Source: Acidimicrobiaceae bacterium (lineage in GTDB: Bacteria > Actinomycetota > Acidimicrobiia > Acidimicrobiales > Aldehydirespiratoraceae). Taken from it: a DNA stretch of 64,000 bases. The position numbers and the translations under genes were made by a program. Shown one piece after another: positions 53,117 through 61,245 of this stretch. The notes under the pieces are model-generated. The model did not search any database and was not told the origin of the DNA. It was given only the letters and a program-made list of their open reading frames with translations. The stretch spans positions 124,001 to 188,000 of the forward strand of contig VYFQ01000002.1 in NCBI GenBank assembly GCA_009842325.1, given 5' to 3'. Each line of letters opens with the position of its first letter. Position 1 is the stretch's first letter.

Positions 53117-53905
53117 ATGCCCATCTCTGAGTCTCCCCGGTTCCTTCGAACGGCCGCCCGGACGATCAAGCCGCGCCGGCGCGGCATCACCCATGTCATC
53201 GACACTGGCACGCCGCTGGCGGGCATCGAAGCACTAGTGGAGGCCTACAGCGCGTTCGTGGATGTCTGGAAGTTCGGTTTCGGCACCGCCTACCTCGACG
53301 CCGCGATCGCATCCAAGATCGAGTTGCTCCAGGCCCACGACATCAAGGCCTGCCCCGGGGGCACGCTGCTGGAGGCCGCCTGGTGGCAGGGCCGCAGCGA
53401 GGAGTTCTTCGGTTGGGCCCGGTCCCTGGGCTTCGATTGCGTGGAGGTCTCGAGGGGCGCGACCGGGATGCCCCCGAGCGCCAAGCTGGCACTGATCGCC
53501 GCGGCCCGCGACCACACCTTCGAGGTGTTCGCCGAGGTGGGGAGCAAGGATCCCGGTGAGCCGGCCCGACCGGAGCAGTGGCTCGAGGAGGCACGCCGCG
53601 ACATCGACAGCGGAGCGTGCTGGCTGGTGGCCGAGGGTCGGGAGAGCGGAACCGTGGGCCTCTACACCGCCGATGGGCTGGTAAGGGCGGACCTCGTGGA
53701 CGCCCTCGAGGCCGCCGGAACGGATGCCCCGGTGGTGTACGAGGCCCCCCGACGCGAGCAGCAGGCGTGGCTTGTGAACCACTTGGGGGCGAACGTCAAT
53801 CTGGCGAACATCCCGCGCGGCGAGATTCTCGCAGTGGAGGCCCTCCGGCGCGGGTTGCGATCCGACACCCTCCGAACCCGTCTTGCTGCCGCATGTTCGA
53901 CCTAG
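53117..53905 (+). CDS. Phosphosulfolactate synthase (ComA)-family protein
   Basis: 262 residues from ATG 53117 with AGGAGAG upstream. The TIM-barrel ComA family is recognised from KPRRRGITHVIDTGTPLAGIEALVEAY, VDVWKFGFGTAYL, KACPGGTLLEAAWWQGRSEEFFGWARSLGFDCVEVSRGATGMPPSAK and EVFAEVGSKDP. The founding enzyme adds sulfite to phosphoenolpyruvate in coenzyme M synthesis. No other sulfonate gene is nearby, so a different nucleophile or acceptor is probable. It overlaps the next gene by 13 bases. Confidence 0.85.
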   Translation: MPISESPRFLRTAARTIKPRRRGITHVIDTGTPLAGIEALVEAYSAFVDVWKFGFGTAYLDAAIASKIELLQAHDIKACPGGTLLEAAWWQGRSEEFFGWARSLGFDCVEVSRGATGMPPSAKLALIAAARDHTFEVFAEVGSKDPGEPARPEQWLEEARRDIDSGACWLVAEGRESGTVGLYTADGLVRADLVDALEAAGTDAPVVYEAPRREQQAWLVNHLGANVNLANIPRGEILAVEALRRGLRSDTLRTRLAAACST

Positions 53906-54810
53906 ACCCCGCCTCCCCCAACATCATGCCGTCGCGGTACCACCAGGTGTCGGTGGCCGCGGTCCCGAGCCTGGCGCCGGATGATCTGGTCGCCCGGTTC
54001 ACCGGTCGGGAGGCCTACTTCCGGACCAGGTTCGTGGTGGCCCGCCTCGACGGCGATCCCGACCGCTGCGCGCTGGTGGAGTTGGCCCGCGACGGCAGCG
54101 ACGAGCTCTTCTCGCCGGCGGTAGCCGCCCGGGTGCTGGCCGCCGCCGAGGAGTGCGCCTACGTGCGGGACGACGACGCCGACCTCGGAATCGCCTCCCA
54201 CCTAGCCCGGGTCGCGCTCCGCTGCCCCGACCGGCGCTGTGTCGTGGTAGAGGGCCGGTACCGCCATGTCTGCTTCCTCCTCAATGCCGAGCCGGTGCGG
54301 ATCACCGTGGTGGACGTGGTGCCGCCCGAGCCCTCGAAGCTCGCCGACCAGGTGGCCAGGGTCCTGGACTTCGCCGAGGATCTGCCCCCCATCGCGGTGC
54401 AGGAGCGGATCGTCGACAGCCGGGCGCTGGTGACCGAGCCGGTGCCCGAGGGGCTGATCGTCCCCTGCCGGGGCGCCGGGATCGACATCGAGGGCGTGGA
54501 CATCTCGCACCTCGACCAGCGTCCGTCGTTCGCCGGCTCCGCCCTGCTCGGCTGCGAGCGCTCCCAGCAGATCCACCGCTGGTTCTACGGCACCGAGCCG
54601 GCCCGGACGATCGACTGGTGCCCTCGCCGCCTGATCGGCGCCGACGAGTCCGTCGACGGGCTCGTGTTGAGCCGCTGCTGCATGCTGGACGAGGGCCTCG
54701 AACAGGAGGCACGCACGGTGATGGTGCCTTGGGGGGCCACCCTCACCGAGGTGCACGAGGGCCTCCGCACGCTGGCCGGTTCCGGAGACGGTACGTGGAC
54801 GCGCACCTGA
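53893..54810 (+). CDS. Unknown 305-residue protein in nitrile/carbamoyl cluster
   Basis: Not recognised. Start ATG 53893 lies inside the end of the ComA-like gene, and its own end overlaps the first lyase gene by 16 bases, so it is firmly in the operon. Contains clusters of conserved-looking Cys and His: AAEECAYVRDD, LRCPDRRCVVVEGRYRHVCFLLNAEP, LIVPCRGAGIDIEGVDISHLDQRP, LLGCERSQQIHRWFYGTEP, DWCPRR and LSRCCMLDEG. Eight Cys in 305 residues is high for a cytoplasmic actinobacterial protein; metal or cofactor binding is possible. No signal or membrane segments. Confidence 0.72.
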   Translation: MFDLDPASPNIMPSRYHQVSVAAVPSLAPDDLVARFTGREAYFRTRFVVARLDGDPDRCALVELARDGSDELFSPAVAARVLAAAEECAYVRDDDADLGIASHLARVALRCPDRRCVVVEGRYRHVCFLLNAEPVRITVVDVVPPEPSKLADQVARVLDFAEDLPPIAVQERIVDSRALVTEPVPEGLIVPCRGAGIDIEGVDISHLDQRPSFAGSALLGCERSQQIHRWFYGTEPARTIDWCPRRLIGADESVDGLVLSRCCMLDEGLEQEARTVMVPWGATLTEVHEGLRTLAGSGDGTWTRT

Positions 54811-56144
54811 TCGACTCGGCCGTCTACGGGCACGGCTGGTCGACCGCGGAATCGGTGGCCATCTTCAGCGAGCGGGCCCGCCTGGAGAGATGGGTGCACG
54901 TGCTGAAGGCCCTCGCAGCCGCTCAGGCCGACCTGGAGATCATTCCGCAGGCGTCGGCCCGGGCCATCGACGGCCTCGACGCCCAGAGCCTCGATCCGGC
55001 CGCACTCGGCGCCGAGACCAGGCGGACCTCGCACTCCACCATCGGGCTGGTGCGCGAGCTCCAGTCCCGCCTGCCTGAGCACGCCCGCGAGCACGTCTAT
55101 TACGGCGCCACCGTGCAGGACGTGTCCGACACCGCCGCCGCGCTGGAGATGCGAGACGTCGGGGGGATCGTGTGGCGCGACCTGAGGGCTGTGGAGGGCT
55201 CGCTGCTCGATCTGGCCGCGCGCCACCGCGACACGCCCATGCTGGGCCGCACTCACGGCCAGCCCGGGGCCCCGGTGACCTTCGGCCTCAAGGCCGCGTC
55301 GTGGGCTGACGAGACGGCCCGGCACCTGGAGAGGTGGCGCCAGAGCCGTCCCCGCCTGGTGGTGGGACAGCTGGCCGGCGCCGTCGGGGCTCTGGGCTTC
55401 TACGGCGAGCTCGGCCCCGGGTTGCGCAGACGTTTCTGTGAGCGCCTCGGTCTCGGAGAGCCGAGCATCTCGTGGCTCACCGCCCGGGACCGGATCGCCG
55501 AGTTCGCCAGCAACGCGGCCCTGGTGTCGGCCACGATGGCCCGCATGGCTAACGAGGTGTACAACCTCCAGCGGCGCGAGATCGGCGAGGTGGCCGAAGC
55601 CGCTTCGGAGGCCACGATGGGCAGCATCACCATGCCCCACAAGCGCAACCCCGAGCGCAGCGAGCAGATGGTCACGCTGAGCAGGCTGGTGCGATCAGCG
55701 GCGGGGGTGCTGACCGAGACGATGGTCGGCGACCACGAGCGCGACGGCCGCACCTGGAAGACCGAGTGGGTGCTGCTGCCGGAGCTCAGCCACTACTTGC
55801 TGGCCCAACTGGGCCTGGCCAGCGGCCTCGCGGCGAGCATCGAGGTGGATGCCGAGGCGATGGCGGCCAACCTGGAGACCATGGGCGACTTCGGGTCCCA
55901 GGAACTGCTGAGGCGCCTGTCGGCCCGCCTGGGCAAGCACCGGGCCAACGACGAGCTCCAGCAGGCGTACCGGACCGCCCGGCTCAGCGGCCGCCCGCTA
56001 ACGGAGGTCCTTGAGCAAGTGGCGTCGCCGGCCGAGCTGGAAGGACTGGACCGGCCCGAGACCGGCGCAGCTGCGGCGATGGTCGACGCGGTCGTGGCCG
56101 CCGCCACCGGCCGTCGATCCGCCGAGACCGATGAGTGGGCATAG
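54795..56144 (+). CDS. Adenylosuccinate lyase-like enzyme (aspartase/fumarase superfamily)
   Basis: 449 residues from GTG 54795 with GGAG eight bases upstream. Superfamily catalytic elements are TSHSTIG near residue 79, GRTHGQP with His154, and the signature loop GSITMPHKRNP with catalytic Ser277. The ending and GRTHGQP resemble PurB and 3-carboxymuconate cycloisomerase more than fumarase. The reaction is beta-elimination of fumarate or a similar unsaturated acid from an N- or O-substituted succinyl group, or the reverse addition. In this cluster a purine role is unlikely. Four bases separate it from the second lyase. Confidence 0.87.
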   Translation: MDAHLIDSAVYGHGWSTAESVAIFSERARLERWVHVLKALAAAQADLEIIPQASARAIDGLDAQSLDPAALGAETRRTSHSTIGLVRELQSRLPEHAREHVYYGATVQDVSDTAAALEMRDVGGIVWRDLRAVEGSLLDLAARHRDTPMLGRTHGQPGAPVTFGLKAASWADETARHLERWRQSRPRLVVGQLAGAVGALGFYGELGPGLRRRFCERLGLGEPSISWLTARDRIAEFASNAALVSATMARMANEVYNLQRREIGEVAEAASEATMGSITMPHKRNPERSEQMVTLSRLVRSAAGVLTETMVGDHERDGRTWKTEWVLLPELSHYLLAQLGLASGLAASIEVDAEAMAANLETMGDFGSQELLRRLSARLGKHRANDELQQAYRTARLSGRPLTEVLEQVASPAELEGLDRPETGAAAAMVDAVVAAATGRRSAETDEWA

Positions 56145-56147
56145 CCG

Positions 56148-57668
56148 GTGAGTGGCGAACCGAAGGGATCCAAATCGGTGCCGCGGCTCGCCGGGCCGTC
56201 GTCGGAGGCGCCGGCCCGGGAGTTGGTCGACGCCGGATTCGCCTGGGAGATCGCCGACGCGCCGCTGCTGCACCACGGCCTGAACCTGGCCGACCTGGGT
56301 CACGTGCTCGACCTCCGGGCCCGGGGCCTCATCCCCGAGCTGGCCGCGGCCGACCTGCTGGGAGTGCTGCTGGAAGCCCACGGCACCGACCCCGCCGACT
56401 TCCCCTACCACGCCGCCACCGGGGAGGTCTACAACTCGCGGGAGCGCCACTTCGTGCAACGCATCGGCGATTCCGCCGGGTGGCTCCACGCCGGTCGTCC
56501 CCGCCGGGAAGCCGCCCGGGTGGCGCTGAGGCTGCTGCTGCGGTCCCAGACGGCGCACCTAATCGAGGTCGGGGCCGACTTCGCGACCGCGGCCGCCGCG
56601 GTGGCGGCCGAGCATGCCGAGACCTTCATGGGCGACCAGACCTACCTCCAGCAGGCCCAGCCGTCCACCTTCGGCCACTACCTCCTGGCCTTCGTCCCGC
56701 CTGCCCTGCGGGACGGAGAGCGGTTCTCGGCCGCTCTCGAGCAGGTCAACACCAGCCCCGGCGGCGCGGGCTGCGTCAACGGCAGCCGGCTGCTCGACGA
56801 CAGGGGCGCCATCGCCGACACGCTCGGGTTCGACGGCGTGATCGCTCACACCCGCGACGCCATGTGGCAGACCGACGTCTTCATCGACCTGCTCGCCACC
56901 TCGGCCAGCATGATCGCCAACCAGGCCAAGCTGGCCGAGGACCTCGAGATCTGGTCCAGCCAGGAGTTCGACTACGTCGACCTGGCCGGACCATTCACCC
57001 GGGCCTCGGTGCTGATGCCCCAGAAGCGCAACCCCTACGCACTGTCGATCATCCGGGGAGCCAGCGGGGTGCTGATCGGCCGGATGAGCGGCTTCCTGGC
57101 CGTGGTCAAGAGCCCGTCGGCCCGCAGCGACAACCTGATCTTCGCCTACGGCGAGATCCCCAGGGCCCTCGACTTCACCATCCGGGTGAGCGCCCTCACC
57201 ACCGGAGTGGTGAGAACCCTGAGCGTCAACGCCGAGCGCATGTGGTCTGAACTGGAGCGCGGCTTCGCCCAGGCCACCGACCTCGCCGAGTACGTGATGG
57301 TGGCCGGCGGCGTCGACTACCGCACGGCCTACAACGTGGTGGGAAGGACGGTGCGAGCCGCCAGCCGCCAGGGGCTCACCGGCCTCGACATCACACCGCA
57401 GATGCTGGACGACGCGGCCTCCGAAGTCTGCGGCCGGCGGCTCGGGCTCGACCCGAACGCCCTGGCCGACGCCCTGGACCCGCGCCGTATCGTGGCCACC
57501 CGCAGGGCGACCGGCGGAGCGTCCCCCGGCGAGGTCAAATCGATGGCCGAGGAGTTCACCGCCCGGGCCGCCCAGCTGCGGACCCGGGCCGTCGAGGAGC
57601 AGGAGCGCTACGCCCAGGCCGAGGAGGCGCTGCTGGCGCAGGCCCGAACTCTCGCCGGATTGGTGTAA
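56148..57668 (+). CDS. Argininosuccinate lyase-like enzyme with altered active-site His
   Basis: 506 residues from GTG 56148. Argininosuccinate-lyase features: GWLHAGRPRREAARVALRLLLR near residue 111, DQTYLQQAQPSTFGHYLLAF near 163, and ASVLMPQKRNPYAL with the catalytic Ser kept. In true argininosuccinate lyase the second block reads THLQ; here Tyr166 replaces the His. It also ends with a charged helical tail. These point to another substrate, perhaps an N-carbamoyl or amide-bearing succinate. It directly follows a different lyase of the same superfamily, so the two may be consecutive steps. Confidence 0.85.
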   Translation: MSGEPKGSKSVPRLAGPSSEAPARELVDAGFAWEIADAPLLHHGLNLADLGHVLDLRARGLIPELAAADLLGVLLEAHGTDPADFPYHAATGEVYNSRERHFVQRIGDSAGWLHAGRPRREAARVALRLLLRSQTAHLIEVGADFATAAAAVAAEHAETFMGDQTYLQQAQPSTFGHYLLAFVPPALRDGERFSAALEQVNTSPGGAGCVNGSRLLDDRGAIADTLGFDGVIAHTRDAMWQTDVFIDLLATSASMIANQAKLAEDLEIWSSQEFDYVDLAGPFTRASVLMPQKRNPYALSIIRGASGVLIGRMSGFLAVVKSPSARSDNLIFAYGEIPRALDFTIRVSALTTGVVRTLSVNAERMWSELERGFAQATDLAEYVMVAGGVDYRTAYNVVGRTVRAASRQGLTGLDITPQMLDDAASEVCGRRLGLDPNALADALDPRRIVATRRATGGASPGEVKSMAEEFTARAAQLRTRAVEEQERYAQAEEALLAQARTLAGLV

Positions 57669-57702
57669 CGGGCGCTCGCGTTTCTCTTGCGACGAGTCGC
57701 TG

Positions 57703-57714
57703 TCTTATAGTTGA
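57703..57714. promoter_or_regulatory. Shared 12-bp motif before nitrile hydratase
   Basis: TCTTATAGTTGA lies 46 bp before the beta-subunit start, in the 91-bp gap after the second lyase. It matches 50516-50527 at 11 of 12 positions. A TTGACA hexamer overlaps its right end (57711-57716). It may mark an internal promoter or operator for the nitrile hydratase genes. Confidence 0.4.
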
Positions 57715-57759
57715 CACACCGGGTCAGCGACCGAGGAATCCACCAAACGGGAGGCTCCG

Positions 57760-58419
57760 ATGGACGGCATCCACGACATGGGCGGAATGCAGGGCTGGGG
57801 CACGGTTGCCATCGACCCTGACGAGCCGGTCTTCCGGGAGCCCTGGCACGGCCGGGCCTTCGCCATGGGGGCCATGTCGATGGGCCTGTCGGGCACCAAC
57901 CTAGACGCGTTCCGCCACGGCCTCGAACGCCTGCACCCCTACGACTACCTGGCCGACGGCTACTACGGGCGCTGGCTGGCCTGCGCCGAGACGCTGCTGG
58001 TCGACAGCGGCGTGCTTGCGCCCGGAGCGGTGGAGGCCAGAGCCCGGAACCTGATGGGGGAGTCGGTCGACGAGCCGGCCGACGTCGAGGAGAACAAGCC
58101 CACCTACGAGCGAGGCGGCGCCGGCTCGCTGCGCGAGATCGACGACGAGCCCGACTTCTCACCGGGTGACCGCGTGCGGGCCAAGGACATGCGCACCGGC
58201 GGCCACACCCGGATGCCCGGATACATCCGCGGCCGCACCGGCACCGTCCACGCGCTGCGCCCCGCCGCGCTGCTGCCCGACACCAACGCCCACTTCCAGG
58301 GCGAGAACCCCCAGCACGTGTACACGGTGGAGTTCGACTCCACCGAGCTGTGGGGCCCGGACGCGGAGGCGGCCATGCTGCGCATTGACCTGTTCGAGAG
58401 CTACCTGGAGGCGACCTAG
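57760..58419 (+). CDS. nthB: Nitrile hydratase beta subunit
   Basis: 219 residues starting MDGIHDMGGMQGWG, the near-invariant start of this subunit, after GGGAGG. WHGRAFAMGAMSMGLSG is the conserved helix. The C-terminal SH3-like barrel (FSPGDRVRAKDMRTGGHTRMPGYIRGRTGTVHAL) is complete. It forms the alpha-beta heterodimer that hydrates nitriles to amides. Beta-before-alpha order is typical of cobalt-type enzymes. The stop TAG abuts the ATG of alpha. Confidence 0.95.
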   Translation: MDGIHDMGGMQGWGTVAIDPDEPVFREPWHGRAFAMGAMSMGLSGTNLDAFRHGLERLHPYDYLADGYYGRWLACAETLLVDSGVLAPGAVEARARNLMGESVDEPADVEENKPTYERGGAGSLREIDDEPDFSPGDRVRAKDMRTGGHTRMPGYIRGRTGTVHALRPAALLPDTNAHFQGENPQHVYTVEFDSTELWGPDAEAAMLRIDLFESYLEAT

Positions 58420-59016
58420 ATGGCTGACACCGACACCGCCGACCGGCTCCCGCCCGCGGTGCGGGCCGAGGCGCTGGAATCCCTGCTGACCGAGCGAGGC
58501 CTAGTCAAGTCCGAGGTGCTCGACGGCTTCATCAACCGCTTCGTGAACGACGTCGGCCCCATGAACGGCGCCAAAGTGGTGGCCAAGGCATGGACCGACC
58601 CCGACTACCACCAGCACCTGCTGGCCGACGGCACCGGCGCCATCAAGGAGCTGGGTTTCGCCGGACCCCAGGGCGAGCACATCGTGGTGGTCGAGAACTC
58701 CGACGACGTGCACAACGTGGTGGTCTGCACCCTGTGCTCGTGCTACCCGTGGCCGGTGCTGGGCCTGCCGCCGGAGTGGTACAAGGACCCGGCCTACCGC
58801 AGCCGCATGGTGCGCGAGCCCCGCACCCTGCTGAGCGAGATGGGCCTGGACCTCGACGACGATGTGGAGGTGCGGGTGTGGGACTCCAGCGCAGAGAACC
58901 GCTACCTGGTCCTTCCCCAGCGCCCCGAGGGCACCGACGACCTCTCCGAGGAGGAGCTGGCCGCCCTCGTGACCCGGGACGCGATGGTCGGGGTGGCCAG
59001 GGTCGGCGTCTCCTAG
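58420..59016 (+). CDS. nthA: Nitrile hydratase alpha subunit, cobalt type
   Basis: 198 residues. The metal site is VCTLCSC: Cys103, Cys106, Ser107 and Cys108. Thr after the first Cys marks the Co(III) type; iron enzymes have Ser there. [23 protein letters not shown] is the conserved stretch after the site. The same fold also serves thiocyanate hydrolase, but that needs three subunits and here beta is one intact chain. Its substrate here is unknown; an endogenous nitrile or cyano-amine is possible. Confidence 0.95.
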   Translation: MADTDTADRLPPAVRAEALESLLTERGLVKSEVLDGFINRFVNDVGPMNGAKVVAKAWTDPDYHQHLLADGTGAIKELGFAGPQGEHIVVVENSDDVHNVVVCTLCSCYPWPVLGLPPEWYKDPAYRSRMVREPRTLLSEMGLDLDDDVEVRVWDSSAENRYLVLPQRPEGTDDLSEEELAALVTRDAMVGVARVGVS

Positions 59017-59026
59017 CCGGACGCTC

Positions 59027-59389
59027 GTGTCTCTGACGCTCGACATCGAGGGGCCGGCCGCCCCTCCCAGGCTCAACGGCGAGTTGGTGTTCGACGAGCC
59101 GTGGGAGGGCCGCAGCTTCGCCATGGTTGCGGCCCTGGTCGAGGGGGGCCACTTCAGTTGGGACGAGTTCCGCGACCACCTGATAGCGGCCATCGCCCGC
59201 TGGGAAGCGGACCCCTCCGGCGATTACCGGTACTACGAGCGCTGGCAGGAGGCCCTCGAGTCCATCGTGGAGGAACTCGACATTGTCGCCGAGCCCGAAG
59301 TGGACGAACTGGCCGCGGCTTACGCGGCCCGCCCGCCGGGACACGACCACCGTCACGACGATCATCACCACGACCACGACCACCGTTGA
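59027..59389 (+). CDS. Nitrile hydratase accessory protein with His-rich tail
   Basis: 120 residues from GTG 59027. Residues 10-95 resemble the N-terminal part of the beta subunit (FDEPWEGRSFAMVAALVEGGHFSWDEFRDHLIAAIARWE), as in P14K/NhlE-type activators that load cobalt. The last 20 residues are almost only His, Asp and Arg, a likely cobalt-binding store. Ten bases downstream of alpha, in the canonical beta-alpha-activator order. Confidence 0.88.
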   Translation: MSLTLDIEGPAAPPRLNGELVFDEPWEGRSFAMVAALVEGGHFSWDEFRDHLIAAIARWEADPSGDYRYYERWQEALESIVEELDIVAEPEVDELAAAYAARPPGHDHRHDDHHHDHDHR

Positions 59390-59398
59390 GGGCCCAAC

Positions 59399-59428
59399 TT
59401 GACTGACCCTGGTTGATGGGTTTAGGTT
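59399..59428 (+). promoter_or_regulatory. Candidate sigma-70-type promoter for the amiS gene
   Basis: TTGACT (59399-59404) and TAGGTT (59423-59428) with an 18-bp spacer in the 94-bp gap after the nitrile hydratase genes. The gap is notably AT-rich. It could give extra transcription of the channel and downstream radical SAM genes. Confidence 0.4.
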
Positions 59429-59483
59429 ATGAAATAAGTATGTCTCATCCGAAATGTCGGGTGAGGCCAGCGAAAGGCTTGTC

Positions 59484-60011
59484 ATGCCTCCCATAACCAT
59501 CGTGTTCATTGCCACCGGCTTGATCGTGTGGCTGAATGCCCTCTTCTTCCTCGGCGTAGGAGCCGACCAGAAGGAAGGGGGTTCGAATCCGCTCGTCAGC
59601 ATCGGCAATGCGACCCTGGTCGTGGGCCTGCTGAACCTGGTCCAGGCCGTCTACATCATGTGGGCCCGTCCCCTGGACGACGCGTCGGTCGTCCTCGCCG
59701 GGCTCGTCACGTTCTACGGCCTCTTCTTCGTGGTCCTCGGCAAGAGCGAGGTCAACGGATGGGACCTGCGGGTAGTGGGGAACCTCGCCGTGCCGACCGC
59801 CATCCTCCCGCTGTTCTGGTGGGACTTCTTCTCGGGAAGCTGGATGTTCCAGTCGATCCTGATCGTCTGGCTGGTCGCCTTCGGATCGGTGGCCCTCACC
59901 ACCTACGGCAAGCTTGAGGCCAAGCTCCTCGGCCTGGTGCTCGCCGGAACCGCCATCTACACCTTCTGGGTCCCGGCCCTGATCCTGGCCACGGGCAACG
60001 AGATCCCCTAG
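59484..60011 (+). CDS. AmiS/UreI-family amide/urea channel
   Basis: 175 residues from ATG 59484 with AAAGG upstream. Six hydrophobic helices fill the chain; VWLNALFFLGV and GNATLVVGLLNLVQAVYIMW are the family pattern, and WDFFSGSWMFQSILIVWLVAF is the later Trp-rich part. Family members conduct short-chain amides or urea across the inner membrane, often beside amidase or nitrile hydratase genes. Here it could import the substrate amide or nitrile or release the product. Confidence 0.9.
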   Translation: MPPITIVFIATGLIVWLNALFFLGVGADQKEGGSNPLVSIGNATLVVGLLNLVQAVYIMWARPLDDASVVLAGLVTFYGLFFVVLGKSEVNGWDLRVVGNLAVPTAILPLFWWDFFSGSWMFQSILIVWLVAFGSVALTTYGKLEAKLLGLVLAGTAIYTFWVPALILATGNEIP

Positions 60012-60121
60012 CCGCGCCGGTTGAGCCGAGTCGCCCCGGGCCCGACCCGGCGGCGGCTCGGTGACCCGCGGCCGGTCAGCCGCCTTCGTGGAACGACCTC
60101 CGTCGTGGTAGGAATGGCGCA

Positions 60122-61240
60122 GTGTCGCTGGCCGAGCTCATAATCGACCTGCAGTTCAAGGGTCTGAGGATCAACGCTCCCTTCGAGCGCCGGCCCGGCG
60201 GGGCCGGTCCCTCGGACGCGGGAATGGTCTGGATCGAGGGAACCGCGGTGACGGTTCCCGTGGATGCCTCCTTCGTGGCCGACTCCCCCTACTCGCTGGA
60301 ACCCGAGGACGTCGGATTCGGCATCTACGCCGACGGCATCCGCCTCGCCGGCGCCGCTCCGGCCGACCGGCCCCGCTTCTACGGCCTGACCACCGACGAC
60401 GGCGTGCCGTACTGGCACCTGGCCCTCATGCACCTCGACTCGCTGGCCAGCACCGTCCTGCAGACCTGCGCCTACTGGGGCAACGAGGACCAGTGCCGCT
60501 TCTGCGGCATCGGCGTGTCGCTGGCCTCAGGCAGCACTGTGCTGGTGAAGCGGCCGTCACAGCTGGCCGAGGTGGCGGTGGCGGCCAAGGAACTGGACGG
60601 CGCCGTGGACATCACCCTGACCACCGGCTCAACCTACGGCCGCGACAAGGGTGCCCTCTATGTGGCCAAGTGCGGGGAGGCCATGAAGGAGTCCTCGGGC
60701 CTCCCGGTCGAGGTGCAGTTCGAGCCGCCCGACGACCTGAGCGTGATCGATCAGGTCGCCGACCGTGGCATCGACTCGGTGGGCATCCACATCGAGACCT
60801 TCGACCCGGCGGTGCTGGAGTGGGTCGCGCCCCCCAAGTACCGGACCGGCATCGAGCGGTACTTCGAGACCTGGGAGTACGCCGTCGAGCGCTTCGGCGA
60901 GGGCCAGGTCTCCACCTATGTGATCCTGGGCATGGGCGAGGACCCGGACCTGATCGTCGAGGGCTGCCGGCGGGCCGCCGACATCGGCGTGTACCCCTTC
61001 ATCGTGCCGCTCCGGCCCGTGCCCGGCTCCCTCATGGGCGACTGGCTGCCCCCGTCCTCCGACTACGTGGAGAACGTCGCTCGCAAGGTCGCCCCGTACC
61101 TGGTGGAGCGGGGCTTGACCGCGGATCTGGTCGCGGCGGGCTGCGCACGTTGCCAGGCCTGCTCGCCGGTGGGGGCGATGGAGCGAGAGCTGCAGGCCAA
61201 CGGCGACCGCAAGCTCATACCGGTGCGAGCGACAGGCTGA
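60122..61240 (+). CDS. Radical SAM protein of the Nit1C cluster (MSMEG_0568 family)
   Basis: 372 residues from GTG 60122. The cluster-binding Cys are Cys116-x8-Cys125-x2-Cys128 (CAYWGNEDQCRFC), not the usual C-x3-C-x2-C, and this spacing is a feature of the MSMEG_0568 family. GIHIETFDPAVLEWVAPPK and YVILGMGEDPDLIVEGCRRAADIGVYPFIVPLRPVPGS resemble BioB/ThiH-like barrels. Two more Cys near the C-terminus (CARCQAC) may bind an extra cluster. Function unknown; essential neighbour of the nitrilase in Nit1C sets. Confidence 0.88.
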   Translation: MSLAELIIDLQFKGLRINAPFERRPGGAGPSDAGMVWIEGTAVTVPVDASFVADSPYSLEPEDVGFGIYADGIRLAGAAPADRPRFYGLTTDDGVPYWHLALMHLDSLASTVLQTCAYWGNEDQCRFCGIGVSLASGSTVLVKRPSQLAEVAVAAKELDGAVDITLTTGSTYGRDKGALYVAKCGEAMKESSGLPVEVQFEPPDDLSVIDQVADRGIDSVGIHIETFDPAVLEWVAPPKYRTGIERYFETWEYAVERFGEGQVSTYVILGMGEDPDLIVEGCRRAADIGVYPFIVPLRPVPGSLMGDWLPPSSDYVENVARKVAPYLVERGLTADLVAAGCARCQACSPVGAMERELQANGDRKLIPVRATG

Positions 61241-61245
61241 CGCAG

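Noticed and set aside
57760..59016. Thiocyanate hydrolase instead of nitrile hydratase
   Set aside because: Thiocyanate hydrolase splits beta into two short subunits; here beta is one full-length chain with the standard MDGIHDMGG start and SH3-like C-terminus.
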